The position numbers and the translations under genes were made by a program. A stretch of DNA of 55,123 bases from Lentibacillus kapialis (GTDB lineage Bacteria > Bacillota > Bacilli > Bacillales > Amphibacillaceae): NCBI RefSeq assembly GCF_014646635.1, contig NZ_BMNQ01000014.1, positions 1 through 55,123 of the forward strand, written 5' to 3'. The first letter of the stretch is position 1. Each line of letters begins with the position of its first letter. The notes beneath the pieces are model-generated. The model was not told the origin of the DNA and made no database searches. It saw nothing but the letters and a program-made list of their open reading frames with translations. Positions 28,176 through 37,243 of the stretch are shown one piece after another.

Positions 28176-29576
28176 ATGGGGATTGATTATACTCCAAAAC
28201 AGATTGTAGAGCAGCTGGATCAGTATATAGTGGGTCAGTCGGAGGCAAAAAAATCAGTTGCCGTGGCATTGAGAAACCGGTACCGCCGGATGAAGCTTGA
28301 CGAGAAAATCAAAGATGAGATTGTACCAAAAAATATTTTAATGATTGGCCCTACTGGTGTCGGTAAAACTGAGATCGCGCGACGGCTGGCCAATTTGGTC
28401 AGTGCACCTTTCGTAAAAGTTGAAGCGACCAAATTTACCGAAGTCGGTTACGTCGGCCGTGATGTCGAATCGATGGTGCGTGACCTGGTTGAAATGTCCT
28501 TGCGCATGGTTAAGGAAGAAAAGATGAGTGAAGTGGACGATCGTGCGAAACAAGAGGCTGATAAAAAACTTGTCGAGCTGCTTGTGCCACAGGCAAAAAA
28601 ACAGAACAATGTGAAGAACCCATTTGAAATGCTGTTTTCATCGCAGGAAGACAATGATGATTCTGATTCTGATGAAGCACCTAAGGACGATGAAATCAAA
28701 AATAAGCGGAAGCGGGTTGAACATCAGCTGGCTTTGGGGGAGCTGGAAGATCAGATGGTAACTGTTGAGATTGAGGAAATGCCCCCCTCAATGTTTGATA
28801 TGCTTCAGGGATCAGGAATGGAACAAATGGGAACGAACATGCAAGATGCTCTTGGCCAGTTCATGCCGAAAAAGAAAAAGAAACGTAAACTGCCTGTGTC
28901 AGAGGCGAGGAAAGTGTTGACAACCCAGGAAGCCCAAAAGCTTGTTGATATGGAAGAAGCAGCACAAGAAGCAATCAATCGCGCCGAGCAGACCGGAATG
29001 TTATTTATTGATGAAATTGATAAAGTTACCGGGGAACAGAGCGGCAATTCAGCAAATGTTTCGCGTGAAGGGGTGCAGCGTGACATACTGCCGATTGTTG
29101 AAGGATCAACAGTCGTTACGAAACATGGTCCTGTCAAAACAGACCATATGCTATTCATTGCAGCAGGCGCATTCCATACAGCAAAGCCATCTGATTTGAT
29201 ACCGGAGCTTCAAGGAAGATTCCCAATCAGGGTGGAACTGGAAAAATTGGTTGTAGAAGACTTTAAGCGGATATTAATGGAACCATCCAACGCTTTATTG
29301 AAACAATATTCAGCATTATTGAAAACGGAAGGTATAAACGTTGTGTTTACAGACCAAGCTGTAAATAGATTGGCAGAAATTGCCTATCACGTTAATCAGG
29401 AAACAGATAACATTGGCGCAAGAAGACTTCATACGATACTTGAAAAATTGCTTGAGGACCTGTCGTTTGAAGCCCCGGATGTGAACATGGAAACAATTGA
29501 AATCACGGATGAATATGTAGACAAAAAATTAAGTGATATCATCAAAAATAAAGACTTAAGTCAGTATATTCTTTAA
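28176..29576 (+). CDS. hslU: ATP-dependent protease ATPase subunit HslU (ClpY/CodX)
   Basis: HslU (466 aa) is the AAA+ unfoldase that feeds HslV. Walker [10 protein letters not shown] lies near 58-66, a charged intermediate I-domain spans about 110-240, Walker B is LFIDEIDK, and sensor 2 is GARRLHTI. It ends in [10 protein letters not shown], the C-terminal tail that docks into HslV. ATG 28176 is 9 bases after AAGGAGG; TTG 28173 is the alternative. Confidence 0.96.
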   Translation: MGIDYTPKQIVEQLDQYIVGQSEAKKSVAVALRNRYRRMKLDEKIKDEIVPKNILMIGPTGVGKTEIARRLANLVSAPFVKVEATKFTEVGYVGRDVESMVRDLVEMSLRMVKEEKMSEVDDRAKQEADKKLVELLVPQAKKQNNVKNPFEMLFSSQEDNDDSDSDEAPKDDEIKNKRKRVEHQLALGELEDQMVTVEIEEMPPSMFDMLQGSGMEQMGTNMQDALGQFMPKKKKKRKLPVSEARKVLTTQEAQKLVDMEEAAQEAINRAEQTGMLFIDEIDKVTGEQSGNSANVSREGVQRDILPIVEGSTVVTKHGPVKTDHMLFIAAGAFHTAKPSDLIPELQGRFPIRVELEKLVVEDFKRILMEPSNALLKQYSALLKTEGINVVFTDQAVNRLAEIAYHVNQETDNIGARRLHTILEKLLEDLSFEAPDVNMETIEITDEYVDKKLSDIIKNKDLSQYIL

Positions 29577-29592
29577 TTGGAGGAATTTTAAA

Positions 29593-30372
29593 ATGGAACT
29601 ATTAGAACGCGCAAGAAAAATTAATGCAATGCTGCAGAAAGCAACAGGTAAATCAGTGAATTTTAACGATATGTCTGCAACACTCAGAGATGTTATCAAA
29701 GGCAATGTATTCATTGTAAGTAGACGTGGAAAGCTGTTGGGATATGCGATTAATCAAGAGATTGAAAATGAACGGATGAAAACAATGCTCGAAGAAAGAC
29801 AATTTCCTGAAGAGTACACACATGGATTATTTAATATCTATGAAACAACTGCGAACATGGACATTGACAGCCCGTTCACAGCATTTCCTGTAGAAAATCG
29901 CGAATTGTTCAAGAATGGTTTGACAACTGTTGTTCCGATTATCGGTGGCGGTGACCGGTTGGGTACACTTGTGTTAAGCAGGCTTTCAGACAGTTTCGGT
30001 GAAGATGATTTGCTGCTTGGAGAATATGGTGCGACTGTTGTTGGTATGGAAATACTGCATGAGAAAACAGAAGAGATCGAGGTTGAAGCCAGAAGCAAAG
30101 CGGTTGTACAGATGGCAATCAGCTCGCTTTCCTATAGTGAATTAGAAGCTATCGACCATATCTTTGAAGAACTGAACGGTCAGGAAGGCTTGCTTGTAGC
30201 GAGTAAAATAGCCGATAGAGTGGGAATCACCAGGTCAGTTATTGTCAATGCTTTAAGAAAGCTGGAAAGCGCCGGTGTAATTGAATCCCGCTCACTCGGT
30301 ATGAAAGGGACATATATTAAAGTATTAAATGATAAATTCCTAGTTGAGTTGGAAAAATTGCGTTCCAGATAG
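29593..30372 (+). CDS. codY: GTP-sensing transcriptional pleiotropic repressor CodY
   Basis: CodY (259 aa) represses amino-acid, competence and stationary-phase genes when GTP and branched-chain amino acids are high. The N-terminal GAF domain binds Ile/Val/Leu. The C-terminal winged helix-turn-helix has [21 protein letters not shown]. Length equals that of B. subtilis. It ends the xerC-hslVU operon; the flagellar operon that follows codY in B. subtilis is missing. Confidence 0.97.
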   Translation: MELLERARKINAMLQKATGKSVNFNDMSATLRDVIKGNVFIVSRRGKLLGYAINQEIENERMKTMLEERQFPEEYTHGLFNIYETTANMDIDSPFTAFPVENRELFKNGLTTVVPIIGGGDRLGTLVLSRLSDSFGEDDLLLGEYGATVVGMEILHEKTEEIEVEARSKAVVQMAISSLSYSELEAIDHIFEELNGQEGLLVASKIADRVGITRSVIVNALRKLESAGVIESRSLGMKGTYIKVLNDKFLVELEKLRSR

Positions 30373-30389
30373 GATGATCACTCACTTTT

Positions 30390-30420
30390 AAAACGGTTAT
30401 CAGGGCGATAACCGTTTTTA
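30390..30420 (+). terminator. Intrinsic terminator after codY
   Basis: AAAACGGTTAT (30390-30400) and ATAACCGTTTT (30408-30418) form a perfect 11-bp stem with loop CAGGGCG and a T-run. Confidence 0.88.
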
Positions 30421-30504
30421 ATAACGTCAGAAAGTATAAATGATGGGTTATAAGAAAAGCTTCGGCATTCGCTATAAGGCGAGGCGAATGTCGAGTTTTT
30501 CTAA
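30421..30504 (+). repeat. R1 repeat, copy B
   Basis: A full copy: head ATAACGTCAGAAAGTATAA, left arm AAGCTTCGGCATTCGC, loop CTATAAGGCGAG, right arm GCGAATGTCGAGTTTTTCTAA. It abuts the codY terminator and lies where the flagellar operon would begin. Confidence 0.88.
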
Positions 30505-30721
30505 AGGTTTTTTATATCTATATCGTCCAGAAAGCATATTAATCCTTGATTGGTCATGATTGTTATGATATATTTACTCTTGGTGTAATACTGTGCTCAC
30601 AATTGATTGTGAGCATAAATACACACGCTCAGTTATTTGCATACTGGGTGCCATTTGAGGGAATGGTCTTTATGTGAAGATGATCTGAAGCGGAGGAAAA
30701 AACCATTAGGAGGAATTTTAT
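30505..30721 (+). promoter_or_regulatory. rpsB promoter and leader region
   Basis: A candidate promoter is TTGATT (30546-30551), 17 bases, TATATT (30569-30574). The approximately 140-base leader has a perfect inverted repeat TGCTCACAAT / ATTGTGAGCA (30594-30603, 30606-30615) near its start and ends at TTAGGAGGAATTTT. Autoregulation by S2 is possible but unproven; no known leader class was matched. Confidence 0.45.
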
Positions 30722-31489
30722 ATGTCAGTAATTTCAATGAAACAATTGCTGGAAGCCGGTGTGCATTTCGGACACCAGACGCGCCGTTGGAATCCGAAGA
30801 TGAAAAAATACATCTTTACTGAACGTAACGGCATTTATATCATTGACCTGCAAAAAACGGTCAAGAAAGTTGATGAAGCGTACAATTATGTAAAAGACAT
30901 TGCTGCAAACGGTGGCTCGGTTCTTTTCGTAGGCACAAAAAAACAGGCACAGGACTCTGTCCGTGATGAAGCAACCCGTTCCGGAATGTTTTATGTAAAC
31001 CAGCGCTGGTTGGGCGGAACGCTGACAAATTTCCAGACGATCCGCAAACGTATCAATCGCTTGAAAGATATCGAGCATATGGAGGAGGATGGCACTTTCG
31101 ATGTGCTTCCTAAAAAAGAAGTTATCGGTCTGTTGAAAGAAAAAGACCGTCTCGTTAAATTTTTGGGCGGAATTAAAGAAATGAATAAATTGCCGGATGC
31201 TTTGTTTGTCATCGATCCCCGTAAAGAGCGCATTGCTATCGCTGAAGCGCATAAGCTGAATATCCCGATCATTGCAATGGTCGATACAAATTGCGATCCG
31301 GATGAAATTGATTATGTGATTCCTGCAAATGATGATGCTATTCGTGCTGTGAAGCTGCTGACTTCAAAAATGGCTGATGCTATTCTGGAAGTTAAACAAG
31401 GCGAAGAAACCGAAGAAGTGCAAACTGAAGAATCACAGTCGGAAGAAGAGGAAGCAGTTGCCGCGGAGGCTGAAACAAATAAAGAGTAG
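30722..31489 (+). CDS. rpsB: 30S ribosomal protein uS2
   Basis: S2 (255 aa), starting [20 protein letters not shown] and containing the signature [12 protein letters not shown]. The C-terminal tail is very acidic ([17 protein letters not shown]), as in halotolerant relatives. The ribosome site is AGGAGG. A terminator-like hairpin lies between it and tsf. Confidence 0.97.
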   Translation: MSVISMKQLLEAGVHFGHQTRRWNPKMKKYIFTERNGIYIIDLQKTVKKVDEAYNYVKDIAANGGSVLFVGTKKQAQDSVRDEATRSGMFYVNQRWLGGTLTNFQTIRKRINRLKDIEHMEEDGTFDVLPKKEVIGLLKEKDRLVKFLGGIKEMNKLPDALFVIDPRKERIAIAEAHKLNIPIIAMVDTNCDPDEIDYVIPANDDAIRAVKLLTSKMADAILEVKQGEETEEVQTEESQSEEEEAVAAEAETNKE

Positions 31490-31504
31490 TAACGCTAAAA
31501 GGAC

Positions 31505-31542
31505 AGGTGATAAGGGGATAGAGCCTTTTATCACCTTTTTTT
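31505..31542 (+). terminator. Intrinsic terminator or attenuator between rpsB and tsf
   Basis: AGGTGATAA (31505-31513) and TTATCACCT (31528-31536) pair, can be extended by G-U pairs, and run into seven T bases. It probably lowers tsf expression relative to rpsB. Confidence 0.8.
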
Positions 31543-31583
31543 CAGGCAATAAATATAGTGGAATAACCAAAGGAGGAGTCATT

Positions 31584-32468
31584 ATGGCGATTACGGCAAA
31601 ATTAGTTAAAGAACTTCGTGAGACGACCGGAGCCGGAATGATGGATTGTAAACAAGCTCTTCAGGAAACTGACGGTGATATGGATAAGGCAATTGAATTC
31701 CTGCGTGAAAAAGGGATGGCAAAAGCTGCGAAAAAAGCAGACCGTATTGCTGCTGAGGGCTTGACGCATATAGAAATCGACAAAAATAGAGCGGTGCTGC
31801 TGGAGGTTAATTGCGAAACTGACTTTGTCACTAAAAATGACCAGTTTAAAGAACTGCTGTCAGAACTCGGTAAGCACATTGTTAAGCAGACGCCTGAAAC
31901 AGTGGAAGAGGCTCTTAGCCAAAAACTTCATGGTGATGGTGATACAGTCGAAAAATATATCAACGCAACTGTCGGTAAAATTGGTGAGAAAATTTCACTT
32001 CGCCGTTTCGCGTTGATGGATAAAACGGATCATGATGCATTTGGTGCGTATCTTCATATGGGTGGTTCAATTGGTGTCCTGACACTGCTTGAAGGTACGA
32101 CGGATGAAGAGCTTGCAAAAGATATTGCGATGCATATTGCCGCAGTAAGCCCGCGTTATGTTTCCAGGGATGAAGTGCCAGAGCAGGAAGCCGACAGTGA
32201 ACGTGAAGTACTGAAGACTCAGGCATTGAATGAAGGAAAGCCGGAGCATATCGTTGAGAAAATGGTCGAAGGTCGTCTTGGCAAGTTCTTTGAAGAAATT
32301 TGTCTGTTAGAGCAGGATTTTGTAAAAGATCCGGATCAGAAAGTGAAAACATATGTATCAGACAAAGGAGCAACCGTTAAGGCGTTCACCCGCTATGCAG
32401 TAGGAGAGGGTATGGAAAAACGCGAAGAAAATTTTGCTGAAGAAGTTATGAATCAAATGAAAAAATAG
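31584..32468 (+). CDS. tsf: Elongation factor Ts
   Basis: EF-Ts (294 aa) exchanges GDP on EF-Tu. The N-terminal UBA-like helix region ([20 protein letters not shown]) and the conserved core [12 protein letters not shown] are clear. ATG 31584 follows AAAGGAGGAGTCATT. An open frame extends upstream to 31377, but it is antiphase to rpsB and not coding. Confidence 0.97.
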   Translation: MAITAKLVKELRETTGAGMMDCKQALQETDGDMDKAIEFLREKGMAKAAKKADRIAAEGLTHIEIDKNRAVLLEVNCETDFVTKNDQFKELLSELGKHIVKQTPETVEEALSQKLHGDGDTVEKYINATVGKIGEKISLRRFALMDKTDHDAFGAYLHMGGSIGVLTLLEGTTDEELAKDIAMHIAAVSPRYVSRDEVPEQEADSEREVLKTQALNEGKPEHIVEKMVEGRLGKFFEEICLLEQDFVKDPDQKVKTYVSDKGATVKAFTRYAVGEGMEKREENFAEEVMNQMKK

Positions 32469-32589
32469 TGGATGAGGACGAAATGGGGAACGCAGTATGA
32501 TGCTTCCCTATTTCACTAATACATCAGAAATACAGCGACAAAATCTTTATTGATACTTAAAACACTATATAATCCCGATGGAGGTAATC

Positions 32590-33312
32590 ATGACAACAGC
32601 TCGATACCGTAGAATTGTGTTAAAATTAAGTGGTGAAGCATTAAGCGGTGAACAAGGCTATGGCATTGAACCACAAGTGATCCAATCGGTTGCATCTCAG
32701 ATAAAAGAAGTTGCTGAATTGGGTGTGGAAGTGGCTGTAGTCGTTGGCGGCGGAAATATCTGGCGCGGCAAAGTCGGAAGTGAAATGGGCATGGATCGTG
32801 CTACGGCTGATTATATGGGTATGCTGGCAACTATTATGAACTCCCTGGCGCTTCAGGACAGTTTGGAGAATAATGGCATCCCAACCCGTGTTCAAACATC
32901 TATTGAAATGCGTCAGGTGGCAGAACCTTATATAAGAAGAAAAGCAATACGTCATCTTGAAAAGAAGCGGGTTGTCATTTTTGCTGCAGGAACAGGGAAC
33001 CCTTATTTTTCAACGGATACAACAGCAGCATTACGGGCTGCTGAAATTGAGGCTGAGGTCATACTAATGGCTAAAAATAATGTCGATGGTGTGTATTCCG
33101 ATGATCCAAAAGTTAATGACGATGCAAGAAAATACACGGAGATTTCATATATGGAAATGCTGAGCGAAGGCCTTGGGGTCATGGATTCTACCGCATCATC
33201 ACTTTGTATGGATAATCATATTCAATTAATCGTCTTCTCCATCATGGAAGAAGGCAACATTAAACGTGTCGTTCAAGGCGAACCAATTGGTACAACAATA
33301 AAGGGGGACTAA
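32590..33312 (+). CDS. pyrH: Uridylate kinase
   Basis: UMP kinase (240 aa) of the amino acid kinase fold, making UDP for nucleotide synthesis. Motifs: KLSGEALSG at the N-terminus, [24 protein letters not shown] and [16 protein letters not shown] 32590 has GGAGGT 4 bases upstream; ATG 32578 would place the site within the gene. frr follows with a 2-base gap. Confidence 0.97.
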   Translation: MTTARYRRIVLKLSGEALSGEQGYGIEPQVIQSVASQIKEVAELGVEVAVVVGGGNIWRGKVGSEMGMDRATADYMGMLATIMNSLALQDSLENNGIPTRVQTSIEMRQVAEPYIRRKAIRHLEKKRVVIFAAGTGNPYFSTDTTAALRAAEIEAEVILMAKNNVDGVYSDDPKVNDDARKYTEISYMEMLSEGLGVMDSTASSLCMDNHIQLIVFSIMEEGNIKRVVQGEPIGTTIKGD

Positions 33313-33314
33313 TC

Positions 33315-33872
33315 ATGTCCGATCAAATCATCAAGGATACACGAAGTAAAATGGAACAGGCTGTGCAGGCTTTTTCTAAAAATTTGGCAACTATTCGCGC
33401 TGGCAGGGCAAATCCGTCGATTCTGGATGGTGTTATTGTCGATTATTATGGGGCCGCAACACCGCTGAACCAGCTGGCGACAATTTCGGCACCGGAGGCA
33501 AGACTTTTGGTTATCACACCGTTTGACAAATCATCAGTCAGTAATATTGAGAAAGCAATCCAGAAGGCTGATTTAGGCCTATCCCCGTCCAGCGACGGCA
33601 ATGTGATCCGGATTAACATTCCGGCACTGACAGAAGAGCGCCGTAAAGAATTGGTGAAGGTTGTTGGAAAATACGCTGAGGAAGCACGTGTACAGGTGCG
33701 AAATGTCCGGCGTGAATCCAATGATCAATTGAAGAAAGCTGAGAAAAATGGTGACTTGACTGAAGATGACTTAAAAAAAGAACAAGAAAATGTGCAAAAA
33801 GAAACAGATAAACACATTAATAAAATTGATGAGAATGTAAAAAACAAAGAAAAGGAAATATTGGAAGTCTGA
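33315..33872 (+). CDS. frr: Ribosome recycling factor
   Basis: RRF (185 aa) splits post-termination ribosomes with EF-G. The long three-helix bundle (start; [13 protein letters not shown] at the end) and the head domain with [12 protein letters not shown] are clear. Coupled with pyrH (2-base gap) and ended by a strong terminator. Confidence 0.97.
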   Translation: MSDQIIKDTRSKMEQAVQAFSKNLATIRAGRANPSILDGVIVDYYGAATPLNQLATISAPEARLLVITPFDKSSVSNIEKAIQKADLGLSPSSDGNVIRINIPALTEERRKELVKVVGKYAEEARVQVRNVRRESNDQLKKAEKNGDLTEDDLKKEQENVQKETDKHINKIDENVKNKEKEILEV

Positions 33873-33903
33873 AGATGAAGGTTTAGTCAAATAAGCTGCT
33901 GCG

Positions 33904-33930
33904 GCCCTCTTGTCTAAGAGGGCTTTTGTT
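33904..33930 (+). terminator. Intrinsic terminator after frr
   Basis: GCCCTCTT (33904-33911) and AAGAGGGC (33916-33923), loop GTCT, then TTTTG. Confidence 0.87.
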
Positions 33931-34002
33931 TCCACCGGCATAAAAATTCGTCCGGTTGTGAAGAACTTAAATCCGGGTTTTCATAAAATTTGCGGATTAA
34001 AG

Positions 34003-34011
34003 TGATATAAT
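34003..34011 (+). promoter_or_regulatory. Extended -10 promoter of uppS-cdsA
   Basis: TGATATAAT includes a consensus TATAAT at 34006-34011. The -35 is poor. It lies about 75 bases before uppS, after the frr terminator. Confidence 0.5.
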
Positions 34012-34085
34012 GGTAATTCAACATAATAGGATAATAATATTGCGGATTATTTACCGGATTCATCAACGATATCGGAGGACAAGTT

Positions 34086-34847
34086 ATGCCAATGAAACTT
34101 CCCTTTTTCAAAAATAAAAAAACAAAGGTGAAAGAAGAAACAGAACTGGATAATATACCTGAACATGTAGCCATCATTATGGACGGAAATGGCCGCTGGG
34201 CAAAAAAACGGGGATTTCCCCGGATTGCCGGTCACAAAGAGGGCATGGAAGTTGTTAAAAAAATAGTTAATACGGCTGTGAATTGTCATGTTAAAGTTTT
34301 GACATTATATGCTTTTTCAACAGAAAATTGGAGTCGTCCGAAATCAGAAGTCGATTATCTTCTGGGTTTACCTAAGGAATTCTTACATATCTACTTGCCG
34401 GAAATGATTGAAAACAATGTTAAAATTGATACCATTGGCAATTTTGATGTGCTTCCGAATCATACAAAGAAAGCAATTCGTTATGCTAAAGAACAGACAA
34501 AAGATAATGATGGATTATTATTAAATTTTGCTTTAAACTATGGAAGTAGATTTGAAATTGTACAAGCGATCAGACAAATCATAACAGATATCGACAGCTC
34601 TAAGCTCACGCTGGATAAACTTGATGAGCATATATTTTCAGAATACCTCTATACGACCGGTTTATCAGATCCGGATTTATTAATTCGGACAAGCGGGGAA
34701 CAGCGGTTAAGCAATTTTTTGCTGTGGCAGCTCGCTTATACTGAATTTTGGTTTACTGATGTATTATGGCCTGATTTTTCAGACGAGAAATTTAAAGAGG
34801 CACTGCATGATTATCAGCGGAGAAAACGGCGCTATGGAGGCATATAA
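34086..34847 (+). CDS. uppS: Undecaprenyl diphosphate synthase
   Basis: UppS (253 aa) builds the C55 lipid carrier for cell wall synthesis. The motif IMDGNGRWAKKRG holds catalytic Asp33; SDPDLLIRTSGEQRLSNFLLWQLAYTEFWF is the second signature. Full length with a basic N-terminal extension. cdsA follows 15 bases later. Confidence 0.96.
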   Translation: MPMKLPFFKNKKTKVKEETELDNIPEHVAIIMDGNGRWAKKRGFPRIAGHKEGMEVVKKIVNTAVNCHVKVLTLYAFSTENWSRPKSEVDYLLGLPKEFLHIYLPEMIENNVKIDTIGNFDVLPNHTKKAIRYAKEQTKDNDGLLLNFALNYGSRFEIVQAIRQIITDIDSSKLTLDKLDEHIFSEYLYTTGLSDPDLLIRTSGEQRLSNFLLWQLAYTEFWFTDVLWPDFSDEKFKEALHDYQRRKRRYGGI

Positions 34848-34862
34848 GGTGTTGGATGAACT

Positions 34863-35660
34863 ATGAAAGAACGAATTATAACAGCATTAGTGGCGTTTCT
34901 TATATTCATTCCTGCGGTTGTGATCGGCGGTACTATTTTTCAGTTATTTGTTTACTTACTGGCTTCGATAGCACTGTTTGAATTAATTCGTATGCGTCAA
35001 ATAAGTCATTACTATACGCCGGCAATATTTGCCCTTTTGCCATTATGGCTGCTAATGGTCCCTGAATCTTCCAAATATGCCGGTTTTTTACTTGGAATCG
35101 AAAAAATAGAAGTGTTTATGATATTTGTTTTATTTTTGTTGTCATATACCGTGATGGCAAAGAATAAGTTTACATTTGATGATGCCGGTTTTATTCTGTT
35201 GGCAATCACTTATGTTGGAATGGGCTTCTTTTATCTAATGGAAACCAGGTCCTCATCTGACGGCTTAGCACGTATATTTTATGTGCTGGTTGTGATTTGG
35301 GCGACGGACACAGGTGCATATTTTTGCGGCAAAGCTTTTGGCAAGCATAAATTATGGCCGGAAATCAGCCCGAACAAAACAGTCGAAGGAGCTCTCGGCG
35401 GAATATTGTTGGCGGTTGTTATTGGGATGTTTTTTCATATCGCCTTTCCGTTTTCATATGATATGATAGTTGTAATATTAGTTACGGTTCTGGTGTCAGT
35501 GGCCGGTCAGGTTGGTGACCTGGTTGAATCGGCGTTCAAACGAAATTATGGTGTCAAAGACTCAGGAAAGTTGCTGCCGGGCCATGGCGGAATACTGGAT
35601 CGGCTGGACAGTCTTTTATTCGCTTTACCGCTTTTGCATTTTATCAACTTCTTCACCTAA
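34863..35660 (+). CDS. cdsA: Phosphatidate cytidylyltransferase
   Basis: CdsA (265 aa) makes CDP-diacylglycerol in the membrane. Seven to eight hydrophobic segments are visible. The signature SAFKRNYGVKDSGKLLPGHGG then ILDRLDS is intact near the C-terminus. In most Bacillaceae dxr comes next; here rseP follows after a 92-base gap. Confidence 0.95.
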   Translation: MKERIITALVAFLIFIPAVVIGGTIFQLFVYLLASIALFELIRMRQISHYYTPAIFALLPLWLLMVPESSKYAGFLLGIEKIEVFMIFVLFLLSYTVMAKNKFTFDDAGFILLAITYVGMGFFYLMETRSSSDGLARIFYVLVVIWATDTGAYFCGKAFGKHKLWPEISPNKTVEGALGGILLAVVIGMFFHIAFPFSYDMIVVILVTVLVSVAGQVGDLVESAFKRNYGVKDSGKLLPGHGGILDRLDSLLFALPLLHFINFFT

Positions 35661-35722
35661 CGTTATACTGATCTCAGGGAATAGGATGAACGCTCCGGAA
35701 ACACTGGTTCGGATTATAAATA

Positions 35723-35741
35723 ACCTTTATCAGATAAAGGA
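35723..35741 (+). other. Hairpin overlapping the rseP ribosome-binding site
   Basis: CCTTTAT pairs with ATAAAGG around CAG at about 35724-35740. The right arm is the start of the AAAGGATGG Shine-Dalgarno of rseP, so folding could limit translation. Confidence 0.45.
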
Positions 35742-35752
35742 TGGTGCTTCAT

Positions 35753-37012
35753 TTGACCACAGTTATAGCATTTATATTCATGTTTGGACTGCTTGTGTTC
35801 ATCCATGAATTCGGACATTTAATTTTTGCAAAAAGGGCAGGCATGCTTGCGCGCGAGTTTGCAATTGGCTTTGGTCCAAAGGTTTTTGCCTTTACAAAAA
35901 ATGAGACAGTTTATACAATCCGTCTGCTGCCGATCGGTGGTTATGTACGGGTAGCCGGTGAGGATCCGGAAATCATTGAATTAAAGCCTGGCCAGCATAT
36001 AGGCTTGGAATTTAATGATGAAGGTAACATCAAAAAAATCATTGTTAACCATAAATCGAAACATCCCAATGCGCGTATTATTGAAGTGGAACATTCAGAT
36101 TTAGACCACGAGCTGCTCATCCAGGGTTATGATCCCGATGAAGAGGATGAAAAGTTAACCTTTCAGGTGGATCGCAAAGCATTTTTTGTGATGGATGAGG
36201 AAGAAACACAAATCGCTCCGTATGATCGGCAGTTTGCCTCCAAAAGTGTCGGCAAACGGGCAATGCAATTGTTTGCAGGTCCTATGATGAACTTCGTATT
36301 GGCGATTGTTATATTCATTATCGTTGGTTTTATTCAAGGTATACCGGTTGATGAAGCGAAAATATCCGGTGTACAGAATGACAGTCCTGCTGAAGAAGCA
36401 GGCTTTCAAAAAGGCGATGAAGTTGTGCAAATTAATGGAAATGCCATTTCTACTTGGGAAAAATTTGATGAGATTGTCAAGGATAATCCTGGTGAAGAAC
36501 TGAGCATGACAGTGCAGCGTGAAGGCGGAACAGAAACATTAACATTAACGCCTGCAAAAATAGAAGGACAAGGCATTACAATCGGACAGGCAGGTGTTCG
36601 ACATGCATATGAAAAGTCATTTGTCGGGACTTTTCAATACGGATTTGAACGGACATATGATACAACAAAGCTTATATTGACAAATCTCGTTAAGCTGATA
36701 ACCGGCCAATATTCCATTGAAGTTTTGTCCGGTCCTGTGGGGATCTATGATGCAACAGACCAGGTTGTTCAGTCCGGTTTCATGACGTTTTTGATGTGGA
36801 CCTCAATATTAAGCGTCAATTTAGGGATAATTAACTTAGTGCCGCTTCCGGCACTTGACGGCGGAAGACTTTTGTTTGTGGGGATTGAAGCAGTACGCGG
36901 CAAGCCGATAGACCCGCAAAAAGAAGGAATCGTTCATTTTATTGGGTTTGCCCTGCTGATGCTGCTGATGATTGTGGTCACATGGAATGATATTCAGCGA
37001 TTGTTCCTATAG
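35753..37012 (+). CDS. rseP: Site-2 intramembrane zinc metalloprotease RseP/RasP
   Basis: RseP (419 aa) cleaves anti-sigma factors and small peptides within the membrane. HEFGH in the first transmembrane helix binds zinc; PALDGGRLLF supplies the third ligand; a PDZ domain (about 200-280) lies between helices. TTG 35753 (MTTVIAFIFMF) is favoured because AAGGATGGTG lies upstream and the ATG at 35741 falls inside that ribosome site. proS, its usual neighbour, is absent. Confidence 0.94.
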   Translation: MTTVIAFIFMFGLLVFIHEFGHLIFAKRAGMLAREFAIGFGPKVFAFTKNETVYTIRLLPIGGYVRVAGEDPEIIELKPGQHIGLEFNDEGNIKKIIVNHKSKHPNARIIEVEHSDLDHELLIQGYDPDEEDEKLTFQVDRKAFFVMDEEETQIAPYDRQFASKSVGKRAMQLFAGPMMNFVLAIVIFIIVGFIQGIPVDEAKISGVQNDSPAEEAGFQKGDEVVQINGNAISTWEKFDEIVKDNPGEELSMTVQREGGTETLTLTPAKIEGQGITIGQAGVRHAYEKSFVGTFQYGFERTYDTTKLILTNLVKLITGQYSIEVLSGPVGIYDATDQVVQSGFMTFLMWTSILSVNLGIINLVPLPALDGGRLLFVGIEAVRGKPIDPQKEGIVHFIGFALLMLLMIVVTWNDIQRLFL

Positions 37013-37058
37013 GCTGTGAAATTGAAACCAATCATATAAACCGGCTAAAGTGATGGTG

Positions 37059-37090
37059 AAACCCTTGTCTTATTTTGGCAGGGGTTTTCC
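37059..37090 (+). terminator. Terminator after rseP
   Basis: AAACCCTTGTC (37059-37069) pairs with GGCAGGGGTTT (37077-37087) with two G-U pairs, loop TTATTTT, ending TTTT. A very similar stem occurs after polC. Confidence 0.75.
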
Positions 37091-37151
37091 ATTATTATCC
37101 TGTTTTAATAGGCATTAAATACCCTTGTGTATATGCGACATGTAAAATAGG

Positions 37152-37213
37152 GAGAAACCCCCCGAGAATGCTCGGTTCATGCAACTGACATTCAGTGGGG
37201 AAACGACTTTCTC
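37152..37213 (+). promoter_or_regulatory. Predicted three-way-junction RNA upstream of polC
   Basis: The sequence can form a closing stem GAGAAA (37152-37157)/TTTCTC (37208-37213), P1 CCCC (37158-37161)/GGGG (37197-37200), P2 CCGAG-aatg-CTCGG (37162-37175) and P3 ACTGA-cat-TCAGT (37184-37196). P1 and P2 abut, as do P3 and P1; an 8-base joiner TTCATGCA links P2 to P3. It ends 18 bases before the polC ribosome site. It may be a cis-regulatory leader, an independent RNA, or the end of an IS200/IS605-type element. I matched it to no class. Confidence 0.5.
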
Positions 37214-37243
37214 AGCAGGAATCAATATCAGGAGGAACTTATA

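Noticed and set aside
30594-30615. Lac-operator-like sequence (TTGTGAGC) in the rpsB leader
   Set aside because: The half-sites face the opposite way from the lac operator and no LacI-type gene is present; treated only as an unexplained inverted repeat.
32545-32573. TATAAT ahead of pyrH as a promoter
   Set aside because: The predicted transcript would begin inside the ribosome site and no -35 is visible, so I left it out.
35687-35808. Small + strand frame starting MNAPETLVRI between cdsA and rseP
   Set aside because: It overlaps the start of rseP in another frame and is not similar to dxr; probably chance.
37100-37243. T-box or hammerhead ribozyme upstream of polC
   Set aside because: No T-box core (AGGGTGG-ACCGCG) and no hammerhead core (CTGATGA with GAAA in the right places).
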